Below, piece by piece: positions 22,318 to 29,354 of a DNA stretch of 30,997 nt. The stretch is from the IMG/VR virus record IMGVR_UViG_3300027580_000013, positions 1-30,997 of that record. One strand, given 5' to 3'. Position 1 is the first letter of the stretch. Each line of letters begins with the position of its first letter. This DNA comes from a virus. A model generated the notes under the pieces. That model made no database searches and had not been told where the DNA came from. It worked only from the letters and a program-made list of their open reading frames with translations. The position numbers and the translations under genes are program-made.

Positions 22318-22995
22318 TCAGTCCGCGTCGGCATCACGCAGGTACGCCTTGGTCCACTGAGCGCAGAGGCCCGAGCGAACGATGTCCGAAATCTGGAACT
22401 CGATGATGGGCGTCGGCAGGCCGTAAGTCTCGGCAAGTTCGATTGCATGGTCGAGGCCGTTCTGCTCTCGTAGATCACTTTGATCGAGGTCGCCTGTGAC
22501 GATGACCTTGGAGTGTTCGCCGATCCGCGTCAGGAACATCTCCATCTCGGACTTCGTCGTGTTCTGCGCCTCGTCCAGGATCACGAACTTGTCGTAGAGC
22601 GAACGACCACGCATGACTTCGAAGGGCACCACTTCGATGTTGCCCTTGTTCCAGTCGTAGTCGAACTTGTCGCCCATCCGTTCCTTCATGACGGACGTGA
22701 TCGGCGCAACCCAAGGAGCCATCTTCTCCTCAAGCTCGCCGGGGAAGAAGCCGAGCGACCGCCCCGCAGGCACGTTCGGGCGCGTGATGACCACGCCCGC
22801 AGTCTCTCGGCGCATGAGCTTGTCCGCGCCGACCGCAGCCGGGATGAAGGTCTTGCCGGTCCCAGCAGGGCCAATGCCAAAGACCTGCTGATAATCACGG
22901 ATCGCCTCCAGGTATTCTTGCTGCGGTTCGTTGATTGCCTCGACGGGCGGCGGCACTTCGTCTTGGAACTTCTGCTTCTTCTTGGCTCGGGACAT
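22318..22995 (-). CDS. phoH: PhoH-like ATPase
   Basis: A 225-residue P-loop ATPase of the PhoH family, very common in marine phages; its role is unsettled (phosphate-stress ATPase or RNA helicase). Visible motifs: basic N-terminus (MSRAKKKQKF), Walker A GPAGTGKT (42-49), TRPNVPAGRSLGFFPGEL (71-88), a family signature, and Walker B VILDEAQN (138-145), followed by sensor region VIVTGDLDQ. It is the ATPase domain alone, without the PIN or KH domains fused in some relatives. The ATG at 22995 overlaps the metallophosphoesterase stop. After its stop a short hairpin leads into the virion gene cluster. Confidence 0.95.
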   Translation of the reverse strand: MSRAKKKQKFQDEVPPPVEAINEPQQEYLEAIRDYQQVFGIGPAGTGKTFIPAAVGADKLMRRETAGVVITRPNVPAGRSLGFFPGELEEKMAPWVAPITSVMKERMGDKFDYDWNKGNIEVVPFEVMRGRSLYDKFVILDEAQNTTKSEMEMFLTRIGEHSKVIVTGDLDQSDLREQNGLDHAIELAETYGLPTPIIEFQISDIVRSGLCAQWTKAYLRDADAD

Positions 22996-23789
22996 CAGGC
23001 GAATTGCCTTCCAAGTTCCTCAATGCTGATAGTGGACAGGGTGTAGTCGCCGTGACGCACGTTCTTCTTCCAGATCAGCCCGCGCCACCAGAAGTCACTG
23101 ACATCGCGACGGGCGTAGCTCGGGCTGTGTTCGAAGAAGCAACCGGCCACAAGGCCGTGCATGTGCGCGTTGTCGCCTTTACGCGGATGCGTCTTGTAGT
23201 CGAGGACGTGGGAGTGGCCCACGGTGCAGCTTTGGTGGTGCTTCTGGAGAAGCTGGCGCGCTGCATGGGTTCCCCCTACAGGCCGACCACTGACGCCGGC
23301 TGGCAGGTGATGGGCGTACTTGATGCCGTCGATCTCGATGGGGAGCTTGTACTCGACGTACTCGTCCCACCAGTCGTGGAACTCCAGCGCGTCGAGGGTT
23401 AGGAAGCCCTCCAGGCTGGGATGGTCTTCGACGGCACGCTCCACCCAATCTTGGTCGTGGTTGCCTCCCAGCAGGACTGTGCGCGGCTTGTACTGCCGCT
23501 CTTTCCACGCCTTGCGCTGGGCGTTGTACTGCTGGAGAGGACGCCACAGACGCTCTTGTGCATCCTGTACGGCCTCGATGTCGCGGCGGATACGCCCGCC
23601 CTCAGCCTCACGCTTGCCGTGGTGAGGGCAGAGGGAAGGCATATCACCGAGATCACCCAGGCAGATCACCTTGTCGGGCTGCCACTCAACGATAGCCTGC
23701 CCGAGCCAGTCGAAACGCCTGTTGTCGGCCTCCGGGGTCGCATGGGGGTCAGGGACCACCAGATGCGACGAGTGGAGGAGGTTAGTCAT
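22995..23789 (-). CDS. Calcineurin-like metallophosphoesterase
   Basis: A 264-residue protein with the full metallophosphoesterase set: DPH (14-16), GDLGD (45-49), GGNHD (108-112), a later AHH (159-161), and GHSH (191-194), which together bind two metal ions. The substrate cannot be read from sequence; related phage enzymes act on nucleotides, RNA 2',3'-cyclic phosphates or phosphoprotein. The start ATG at 23789 overlaps the HNH stop (ATGA) and the stop overlaps phoH (TGATG), so it is co-translated with phoH. It has no signal peptide, so it should act in the cytoplasm, possibly in nucleotide or RNA turnover. Confidence 0.92.
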   Translation of the reverse strand: MTNLLHSSHLVVPDPHATPEADNRRFDWLGQAIVEWQPDKVICLGDLGDMPSLCPHHGKREAEGGRIRRDIEAVQDAQERLWRPLQQYNAQRKAWKERQYKPRTVLLGGNHDQDWVERAVEDHPSLEGFLTLDALEFHDWWDEYVEYKLPIEIDGIKYAHHLPAGVSGRPVGGTHAARQLLQKHHQSCTVGHSHVLDYKTHPRKGDNAHMHGLVAGCFFEHSPSYARRDVSDFWWRGLIWKKNVRHGDYTLSTISIEELGRQFA

Positions 23790-24178
23790 GCTGCTTTTCT
23801 TTGTCGTTCTCTTTTGCAGGCTTTACAGAGACGCCCGCCTTGCGTCGTAAGTCGGACATTATCGCCGGCTAAACGGTGCCCGCGTTTACAATGTGTTTTC
23901 TTAGCGCCGCCGACGTTGTAGCCTCGGCGAACATTCTCAGCCTGCGTGACAGCTTGCAGATGGTTAGGGTTCACACACGCACGGTTACGGCAGATATGGT
24001 CAATCACCAACGAGCCTGGATCGCCATACACTTCAGCGTAGGCAAGACGATGCGCCCAACATGCGCGGTTCCCTCTATTTATCTGGCAGTACCCATGAGG
24101 TTGATGATGTCGATGTGGTAGAAGCCAACAGTCGTTACTGCTGACCTCTACCTCGTCCCACGGAAAACTACTCGTCAC
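23786..24178 (-). CDS. Free-standing HNH homing endonuclease
   Basis: A 130-residue HNH endonuclease. An N-terminal region (CWLLPH, GYCQINRG) leads to the nuclease core HRLAYAEVYG, then IDHICRNRACVNPNHLQAV (residues about 59-77), with the His/Asn/His metal-binding pattern. The C-terminus carries a second zinc-ribbon-like element, CKRGH and later CKACKRERQR. The start is GTG at 24178, overlapping the ribonucleotide reductase end by 11 nt, and the stop overlaps the next gene as ATGA, so it has been inserted without disrupting either neighbour. It is unrelated to the intron endonuclease, which has a different HNH fold subtype. The likely target is this locus in related phages; endonucleases next to reductase genes are common in phages. 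Confidence 0.92.
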   Translation of the reverse strand: MTSSFPWDEVEVSSNDCWLLPHRHHQPHGYCQINRGNRACWAHRLAYAEVYGDPGSLVIDHICRNRACVNPNHLQAVTQAENVRRGYNVGGAKKTHCKRGHRLAGDNVRLTTQGGRLCKACKRERQRKAA

Positions 24179-25922
24179 AAGACTTCACTCCCGTCTCCGG
24201 GTCGAAGGTGCAGGCACCTCCGCTAGCTTCTTCAGAGCTTCCGCTGTCGCCGCTGTCGTCGGAAGATTGGAGGATGCCCCAACGCTTGCCGGCAGGACGG
24301 AAGGTGGTGCAGCCCTTCGCTCCCCGACGCCACGCTTCGAAGTAGACGTTCTTGAACTCCTCGAAAGTCGTGTCGTCGGAGATGTTGGTCGTCTTGGAGA
24401 CGCTGCTGTCGTTCCAGTAGGCCGCGACCTCCAGGACGTTCAGATGATCTTCCACGGACACGTCGCCGTTCGCGACGGTCTTGCCCTCGACGCCCAGGAA
24501 GTTCCAGCCGTAGTCCACGAGACCTTCTTCCTCGATACGGACGAAGCCTTCGTCGTCGCGGCGACGGACCTTCCGGCTCTGGCCCAGGCTGAAGACAGGC
24601 TCGATCCCGCTGGACACGTTGTCCGCGCACAACGAGGTCGTGCCGGTCGGGGCCTGACTGCGGAGGTGCGAGTTGCGGATGCCGTGCCGCCAGATCAGGT
24701 CCTGGACATAGGGGTCCAGCCGCTGGACGAACTTGCTGTTCAGGAACTTCTCGCGATCGAAGGCCGGGAAAGGCCCATACTCAGCAGCCCGCAGCGCGGA
24801 CAGTTCGTAGAGCTTGTTCGTCAGGAACCACTCGACGCGGTCATGCCAGACGAGGAACTCCTGCGAGCCATACGGCATCCCCATCGCCTCGCCGGCATTG
24901 GCAAGGCCGGTGATGCCCAAGCCCATGCGCCGCTTGTTCTGGGCCTCCTCACGCTGCGCGTCCAACGGGAACGTCGCCCGATCCGGGACGTTGTCCATCG
25001 CCGGATAGACGGCCTCGATGTCAGCTTCGAATAGCTGCCAGTCGAATATCCAGGTGTCTGCCCAAGGGTAGAGGTACTTGGGAAGATTGAACGCTCCAAG
25101 TAGGCACGCCCCGTAAGGCGGCAACCATTGTTCGCCGCAGGGGTTGGTGACTGGAAGATGCTCGCAGTACCAGAGGTTGTTCATCTCGTTAGCACGGTCG
25201 ATGAACAAGACCCCTGGCTCGGCCCAATCCCAGGTCGCGCACATGATCTCATGCCAGAGACGCTGTGCATCGACCCACTTGTAGACGCGGCCACCGAACC
25301 GCAGCGGGAAGCTCTCGCCCCGCAGCACGGCCTGCATGAACTCGTCGGTGACCAGGACCGAGATGTTGAACTGCGACAGGAACGACGTATCGCCGACCTT
25401 CGCGTGGACGAACTCCTCGATGTCAGGGTGATCGACACGAAGGCCGAGCATCTGAGCGCCCCGACGATTACCGGCGCTGGCGATGGTCTTGCACATCGCG
25501 TCGAAGGGCTGCGCGAAGCTGACCGCACCGGACGACGAGGTCTCCTGGCTGGCGATCCAGTCGTTGCGCGGACGCAGCGTGGAGAAGTCGTAGCCGATGC
25601 CGCCGCCCAGCTTCATGGTCTGGGCAGCCTCGCCGAGCTTGTCGGTGATGCCGCTGAGGCTGTCGGGGATCGTGCCCGAGACGAAGCAGTTGTAGGGCGT
25701 GTGATAGCGAGTGCTGCCGACCGCAGCCTGGACACGCCCAGGCGGAAGGAACCGCTGATGCAGCAGCGGATCGCGGAAGCTGTGGAAGTGCGGATCGCTG
25801 TCCTTCAGACCGTCCGCCACGCCGGTCATTCGTTCGCGGAAGGTCTCGCCTTCCTGGCGGTACTTGCGCGCGTGTTCGTCACGCGAGAACTTGAGCGTTG
25901 GCCCGTACTCGGGTGCTGACAA
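24168..25922 (-). CDS. nrdJ: Ribonucleotide reductase, class II (adenosylcobalamin-dependent), NrdJ-like
   Basis: A 584-residue reductase that would make deoxyribonucleotides. Key residues: first redox Cys79 (PYNC), the active-site block NPCGEQ (260-265, radical Cys262, Glu264), second redox Cys273 (GACLLGAFNL), phosphate-binding PTGTTS (425-430), and a C-terminal shuttle Cys pair (Cys571 and Cys582, in ACTFDP and KSCDE). NPCGEQ with the 11-residue spacing to the second Cys is typical of class II enzymes, and no small-subunit (NrdB) gene is nearby, which fits B12 use. It is short for the family, with no ATP-cone domain. The start is TTG at 25922, seven bases after AAGGAGG, an unusual codon for an abundant enzyme. 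It overlaps the HNH gene by 11 nt at its end. Confidence 0.92.
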   Translation of the reverse strand: MSAPEYGPTLKFSRDEHARKYRQEGETFRERMTGVADGLKDSDPHFHSFRDPLLHQRFLPPGRVQAAVGSTRYHTPYNCFVSGTIPDSLSGITDKLGEAAQTMKLGGGIGYDFSTLRPRNDWIASQETSSSGAVSFAQPFDAMCKTIASAGNRRGAQMLGLRVDHPDIEEFVHAKVGDTSFLSQFNISVLVTDEFMQAVLRGESFPLRFGGRVYKWVDAQRLWHEIMCATWDWAEPGVLFIDRANEMNNLWYCEHLPVTNPCGEQWLPPYGACLLGAFNLPKYLYPWADTWIFDWQLFEADIEAVYPAMDNVPDRATFPLDAQREEAQNKRRMGLGITGLANAGEAMGMPYGSQEFLVWHDRVEWFLTNKLYELSALRAAEYGPFPAFDREKFLNSKFVQRLDPYVQDLIWRHGIRNSHLRSQAPTGTTSLCADNVSSGIEPVFSLGQSRKVRRRDDEGFVRIEEEGLVDYGWNFLGVEGKTVANGDVSVEDHLNVLEVAAYWNDSSVSKTTNISDDTTFEEFKNVYFEAWRRGAKGCTTFRPAGKRWGILQSSDDSGDSGSSEEASGGACTFDPETGVKSCDE

Positions 25923-25940
25923 TTCGCCTCCTTGTTGGTG

Positions 25941-26810
25941 TTATTCTAGGACCCGAGCGAAGCCGGGTTGCCCCTGCGCTGAGATCGGCGCACGGATGCG
26001 GCCCTGGTGCTGATAGCCGTCCAGCACGAGGTCGTCGTAGGTGTAGCCGTCGATGCTGTTCGGCTGCCGAGCAAAGCTCAGGGTCGGGAACGGCAACGTC
26101 TGCCGCTCAAGCTGCTCCTGGACCGCCTCGACGTGGTCCTCGTAGATGTGAACGTCGCCGCCGATCCAGGTGAACTCGCGGGCCTCGCAGCCTAGCTGGT
26201 GCGCCACCATGTGCAGCAGAAGGCTGTACTGAGCGACGTTGAAGGGAACGCCCAGGAACATATCGCAGGACCGCTGATACAGGGCGAGGCTGATCTCGTC
26301 GCCGACACGATAGAACTGCAGGAAGACGTGGCAGGGCTTGATGCCCATCGCCTTCAGATGGTCAGGACGCCACGCGGTGACGCAGTGACTGCGGCCCTCG
26401 GGCTTATGCTCCAGGGTCGTCAGTACCTGACCAAGCTGGTCGATCTCAGTCTCGCCGCTGTAGAGGTCCTGGGTCTGGGGATCGACCTTCCAATGCCGCC
26501 ACTGGAAGCCATAGAGCGGGCCGACGTAACCGTCGCCGCGATCCCAGGTGTCCCAGATATGCACGCCCTGGTCCTTCAGCGGGCCGGTGTCTTGCCGGCC
26601 AGAGATGAACCAGAGCATCTCGTTCGCGAGGCCCCGGAACCACGTCCGCTTGGACGTGAACAGGGGCAGGGTGCCTCCGCGCAGGTCGAACTTGATGGGC
26701 TGGGCGAACGCCTCATACCGGGCGTCATCGCCCTCCGGCGCTCGGTAGGTCCCGTGGTTGAGGATGTAGTAGCAGAGGTTGAGGTAGCCTTCCTCGCCTC
26801 GGAAAGTCAT
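25941..26810 (-). CDS. thyA: Thymidylate synthase (ThyA family)
   Basis: Folate-dependent thymidylate synthase, converting dUMP to dTMP with methylene-tetrahydrofolate. Numbered from the ATG at 26810 (289 residues): the substrate-binding region FTSKRTWFRGLANEMLWFI (51-69), IWDTW (85-89), YGFQWRHW (100-107), the catalytic Cys160 in KPCHVFLQFY, the dUMP-binding YQRSCDMFLGVPFN (178-191), and the C-terminal DGYQHQGRIRAPISA region. A TTG at 26813 would add one residue, but the ATG overlaps the exonuclease stop as TGATG and is preferred. It supplies dTMP next to the ribonucleotide reductase gene that follows, forming a nucleotide-synthesis pair. It is not the flavin-dependent ThyX: no RHR signature is present. 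Confidence 0.96.
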   Translation of the reverse strand: MTFRGEEGYLNLCYYILNHGTYRAPEGDDARYEAFAQPIKFDLRGGTLPLFTSKRTWFRGLANEMLWFISGRQDTGPLKDQGVHIWDTWDRGDGYVGPLYGFQWRHWKVDPQTQDLYSGETEIDQLGQVLTTLEHKPEGRSHCVTAWRPDHLKAMGIKPCHVFLQFYRVGDEISLALYQRSCDMFLGVPFNVAQYSLLLHMVAHQLGCEAREFTWIGGDVHIYEDHVEAVQEQLERQTLPFPTLSFARQPNSIDGYTYDDLVLDGYQHQGRIRAPISAQGQPGFARVLE

Positions 26811-27658
26811 CAATTCCCTTTGCTCTCGGGGGAGGTGGAAAGGTTCTCCGGCGTCCAGTAGATCGGCTGGTTGTTCTTGAAGTCGTAGTCTTCACGCCGG
26901 CAGATACGGGCGACACGGGCCTGCTGCAGAGCGGCGTCCTCGCCGAGCTTCTGCTTCTCGTACTGCTGGACCACAGCAGGCCACCACTCGTGCGGCTCCA
27001 GGCCGTCCAGGACCTTGTGGGCTGTCTTCTCGCCGATCTTCGGGCAGCCCTTGTAGCCGTCCGTGGCGTCACCGGAGAGGGTCTGGACCATGTGGTTATA
27101 GTCAGCCTCCCGGCGCGTGATCTTGCGGACAGCTTCCAGCTTGGTGGTGACGTTGCTGTCCTCGTCCTCGATCAGAGCGTTGGCCTTCTGGAGGTTCAGC
27201 AGCTTGCCGGGGATCGTGGCGAGGTCCTTGTCGATAGACACGACGATCTTCTCGCCAGGGATGATCCGCTTGGACGTGGCGAGGACGCCCAGGATGTCGT
27301 CGCCTTCCAGCTTGGGCCGCTGGTAGCAGTCCCAGGTCTCACGCATGTACGCCTTGAGCGGGGCGAGGACGATGGGCTTCCGCTGCTCCGCGCGGTTGCT
27401 CTTGTAGCTGGGCAGCACGTCGTAGCGGAAGTTCGGCTCCTCCGGGTGGGAGAGGGCGAAGACAATCCGATCGGCCTCCATCTCCTCCTGGAGGGTGTTG
27501 ACCTTATGACGCAGATTGGCCTTCGCCTCGCTCTCGTTGGCGTGGAGGGTCCAAAGGTCCTCGGTCCATTTGGTGGTGTACTCGCAGCCGACAGCCGCCT
27601 GGAAGGCCCAGATGTCGCCGTCGATTAGCAGCGTGCGGGTCTTGGCCTTACTCACCAC
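26810..27658 (-). CDS. 5'-3' exonuclease, T7 gp6 / FEN-like
   Basis: A 282-residue nuclease of the PolA N-domain / flap endonuclease family, equivalent by position and motifs to T7 gp6, which degrades host DNA and removes RNA primers. Visible features: N-terminal metal site LLIDGDI (10-16), the arch segment YKSNR (85-89), acidic motif EGDDILG (118-124), SIDKDL (141-146), and the helix-three-turn-helix DNA-binding segment GDATDGYKGCPKIGEKTA (196-213). Two adjacent GTG codons, 27658 and 27655, can serve as start; the second overlaps the upstream stop as GTGA and is equally plausible, costing one residue. The stop overlaps the thyA ATG (TGATG). Confidence 0.93.
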   Translation of the reverse strand: MVSKAKTRTLLIDGDIWAFQAAVGCEYTTKWTEDLWTLHANESEAKANLRHKVNTLQEEMEADRIVFALSHPEEPNFRYDVLPSYKSNRAEQRKPIVLAPLKAYMRETWDCYQRPKLEGDDILGVLATSKRIIPGEKIVVSIDKDLATIPGKLLNLQKANALIEDEDSNVTTKLEAVRKITRREADYNHMVQTLSGDATDGYKGCPKIGEKTAHKVLDGLEPHEWWPAVVQQYEKQKLGEDAALQQARVARICRREDYDFKNNQPIYWTPENLSTSPESKGN

Positions 27659-27831
27659 TCGTCGGCCTCCACCTCGCCTTCGCTGGTTAGGTGCGAAACC
27701 ACGCTCTCCTTCATCGTGTCGATGGTGTCGCGGACCACGCCCTCCGGCACGTTTTGGTAGTGCGGGAAGGTGATCTGCTTGACCATCGTGGTCTTCTGGT
27801 TGTCGTCGCGGACGGTGACCTCGACCTGCAT
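27652..27831 (-). CDS. Hypothetical protein, 59 residues
   Basis: The frame opens with the ATG at 27831, overlapping the preceding TGA (TGATG), and ends with TGA at 27654-27652, which overlaps a GTG start of the exonuclease gene (GTGA). Length is 59 residues. The N-terminus (MQVEVTVRDDNQKTTMVKQI) looks like a beta-hairpin; the rest is mixed and ends very acidic (EGEVEADEW). No known motif is visible. Overlaps at both ends and an uninterrupted frame across the only space between two genes support a real gene despite its size. Confidence 0.72.
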   Translation of the reverse strand: MQVEVTVRDDNQKTTMVKQITFPHYQNVPEGVVRDTIDTMKESVVSHLTSEGEVEADEW

Positions 27832-28067
27832 CAGTTCTGCTCCTGCTTGTAGAAGGGCGTGAGTTCGTCGGCGGCTCGCGTGGCGACCGCTGTGATCGTA
27901 GCGTCCAGAGCCTCCTCGGCTTCGCCAGTCAGGTTCTGGGCTGTGTAAGCCTTCGCCAGGGTCAGCAAGGCGTTGGCGTATTGGTTGGCGAGGGCAGGTG
28001 GGTCGGTCTCCTCAACGCGGGCCTCAGCCTCAGCCTGCAGTTCCTCGGGGGTCGGGCCGTCTTCCAT
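27831..28067 (-). CDS. Hypothetical protein, 78 residues, acidic and helical
   Basis: The ATG at 28067 overlaps the polymerase stop (TGATG) and the stop overlaps the next ATG in the same way. The protein is acidic at its N-terminus (MEDGPTPEELQAEAEARVEE) and Ala-rich throughout, with a pattern typical of two amphipathic helices and no membrane segment. I do not recognise a family. Its place in a tightly coupled cluster between DNA polymerase and exonuclease suggests an accessory role in DNA metabolism, but nothing in the sequence shows this. Confidence 0.75.
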   Translation of the reverse strand: MEDGPTPEELQAEAEARVEETDPPALANQYANALLTLAKAYTAQNLTGEAEEALDATITAVATRAADELTPFYKQEQN

Positions 28068-28680
28068 CAGTGTGTTTCACTCCAGTCGTTTCCGATTTCT
28101 GCGCCGCCACTCAGCGGGCACTTCAGTCCATAGGTTTCGCCGGCCTTCTCGATTGCATCCGCAGCGATGCGGGCCACGTCCTCCGCGATGTCCTCGTCGC
28201 ACTCGATCTGAAACTCGTCGTGGACGTTCAGGACGAACGCATAGTTGGTCCCGCGTAAGTATCCAGCCGCACGAAGATCGTGATCGCACTGCACGAGCGC
28301 CGCCTTCATGACGACGCCGCCCAGGCTCTGGATCAGCGTGTTGGGTGCGGCGTGGTAGCTGCGGATCGGCAGCCGGCGACCATCGAGGCCCCGGAGCCAG
28401 CCGGTCTGCTTCTTGCCGTTCTTGTCTTTCTCGCGGCGCTTGACCGCGTTCTCGACATCGGTGATGAACCGCTCAAGGGCAGGGGTCTCAGCCAGGAACT
28501 TGGCCTTGATGTCCGCACCCTTGATCGTGTGCGCGATGTCCTTGCTGGTCACCTTGCGGTCGGCTTTCTTCAGCCGCTTACGAACCTTCTTCCACTCGTC
28601 GGGACGCTCCCGCTTGAGCCGCTTGATCTCGGCCTTGTCTACGTCCACGACGATGCCGATCTTCTCGTCACCTGCGCCAT
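28067..28680 (-). CDS. T7-type DNA polymerase, exon 2 (end of motif B, fingers and palm, motif C)
   Basis: Exon 2 starts with the last two bases of the Tyr491 codon and continues GAGDEKIG, completing motif B. It carries the polymerase C-terminus, including GLDGRRLPIRS, the segment around NTLIQSLGGVVMKAAL, and motif C (VLNVHDEFQIEC; His-Asp-Glu at residues 644-646 of the spliced protein). The spliced coding sequence is complement(join(28067..28680,29355..30825)), 694 residues. An ATG at 28744 opens an in-frame ORF, but its first 22 codons are intron sequence (P9 region), so it is not the biological start. The stop overlaps the next gene as TGATG at 28067. Confidence 0.95.
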
Positions 28681-29354
28681 CGCTGTGTTCGACTGGAGAC
28701 GCCACTCTCCAGCCCGCCCTCGTAGGGCTGCCCTGTGTTGCCACAGGGGCCAGACCATATCTTCACCCTCGGCCTCGCCGTTAGGGTGCCCCGCTTTTCG
28801 ACCGCCAGTGGCTTGCGGCCTACTCCCGTTATGGGATGGTCGTTGCACCTTCCTTCAAATACTCGACAGCACGTTGCATATTGGTTGTGTTGTCCTGAAG
28901 TAGGCCAAGAGCGCGGTTGCAATTATGGCAAAGCAGTCCGCGTACATGGCCTTCATCGTGACAATGGTCTACTACCAGCTTTAGCTTGTGCTTATTGGGG
29001 TTCATTATAAACCCTTCTCCTCCGCATATCGCGCACACGCCGCCTTGCTGTTCCCAGAGTTCACGGTACTTAGCAAGAGTGATACCGTAGGTGCGAAGGA
29101 AGTAGTTGTGCCACCATCCCTCTTGTTTGCAGTCATCGCCGCAATAGTGGTGGCACGGGGCAGTTGGAGTAAACGTGCTATCGCAAGCGCGACAATTCTT
29201 AGGATTGAAACGCTTGTTTGGATACTTCATTCAGCCTCCTTTGATTGAGGCTATCGAGTATCCGAAGGCTTGGCTCAGGGTTGTCCCAAAGGGAGTTCCC
29301 CTGAATTAACGGGGTTGTTTCCAGTGAGGATTTCCCTCACGGCATCCAGTAACT
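28681..29354 (-). mobile_element. Group I intron (td-like, subgroup IA) interrupting the DNA polymerase gene
   Basis: This 674-nt intron lies between exon 1 (ends with T 29355) and exon 2 (starts with A 28680). P1 pairs exon-end CAUCU with intron GGAUG and has the required U.G at the splice site; the intron ends in G (28681). Core helices are all visible: P2 GUGAGG/CCUCAC (29324-29340), P3 CCCGUU/AACGGG (29308-29313 with 28825-28830), P4 UCAGGG/CCCUGA (29299-29304 with 29275-29280), P7 GACCAU/AUGGUC (28836-28841 with 28753-28758), and a P9 hairpin of 7 bp with a GCAA tetraloop (28731-28748). Splicing restores FIYAFI-YGAG across motif B. A homing endonuclex-type gene, the 28829-29230 endonuclease, sits in the peripheral region between P6 and P7. 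Confidence 0.93.
28829..29230 (-). CDS. Intron-encoded homing endonuclease, endonuclease VII-like (HNH / His-Me finger)
   Basis: A 133-residue protein encoded inside the group I intron. It begins with a zinc-binding pattern, Cys14-X2-Cys17 and Cys30-X4-Cys35, followed by the recombination endonuclease VII pattern: YGIT, QQGGVCAICGG (second CxxC), the nuclease core LVVDHCHDEGHVRGLLC, then HNCNRALGLLQD. In this family the Asp-His pair and Asn bind metal and cut DNA. The likely role is cutting intronless polymerase alleles so that the intron is copied in by repair. The ATG at 29230 follows AAAGGAGG by 4 nt. The last codons encode the 5' strand of ribozyme helix P7, and the stop codon (28831-28829) lies in the P3 3' strand, so translation and RNA folding compete for the same nucleotides. 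Confidence 0.93.
   Translation of the reverse strand: MKYPNKRFNPKNCRACDSTFTPTAPCHHYCGDDCKQEGWWHNYFLRTYGITLAKYRELWEQQGGVCAICGGEGFIMNPNKHKLKLVVDHCHDEGHVRGLLCHNCNRALGLLQDNTTNMQRAVEYLKEGATTIP

Noticed and set aside
28681-28744. ATG at 28744 as start of a separate polymerase C-terminal protein
   Set aside because: The first 22 codons are the intron P9 region. Splicing rules and conservation of YGAG place exon 2 at 28680.
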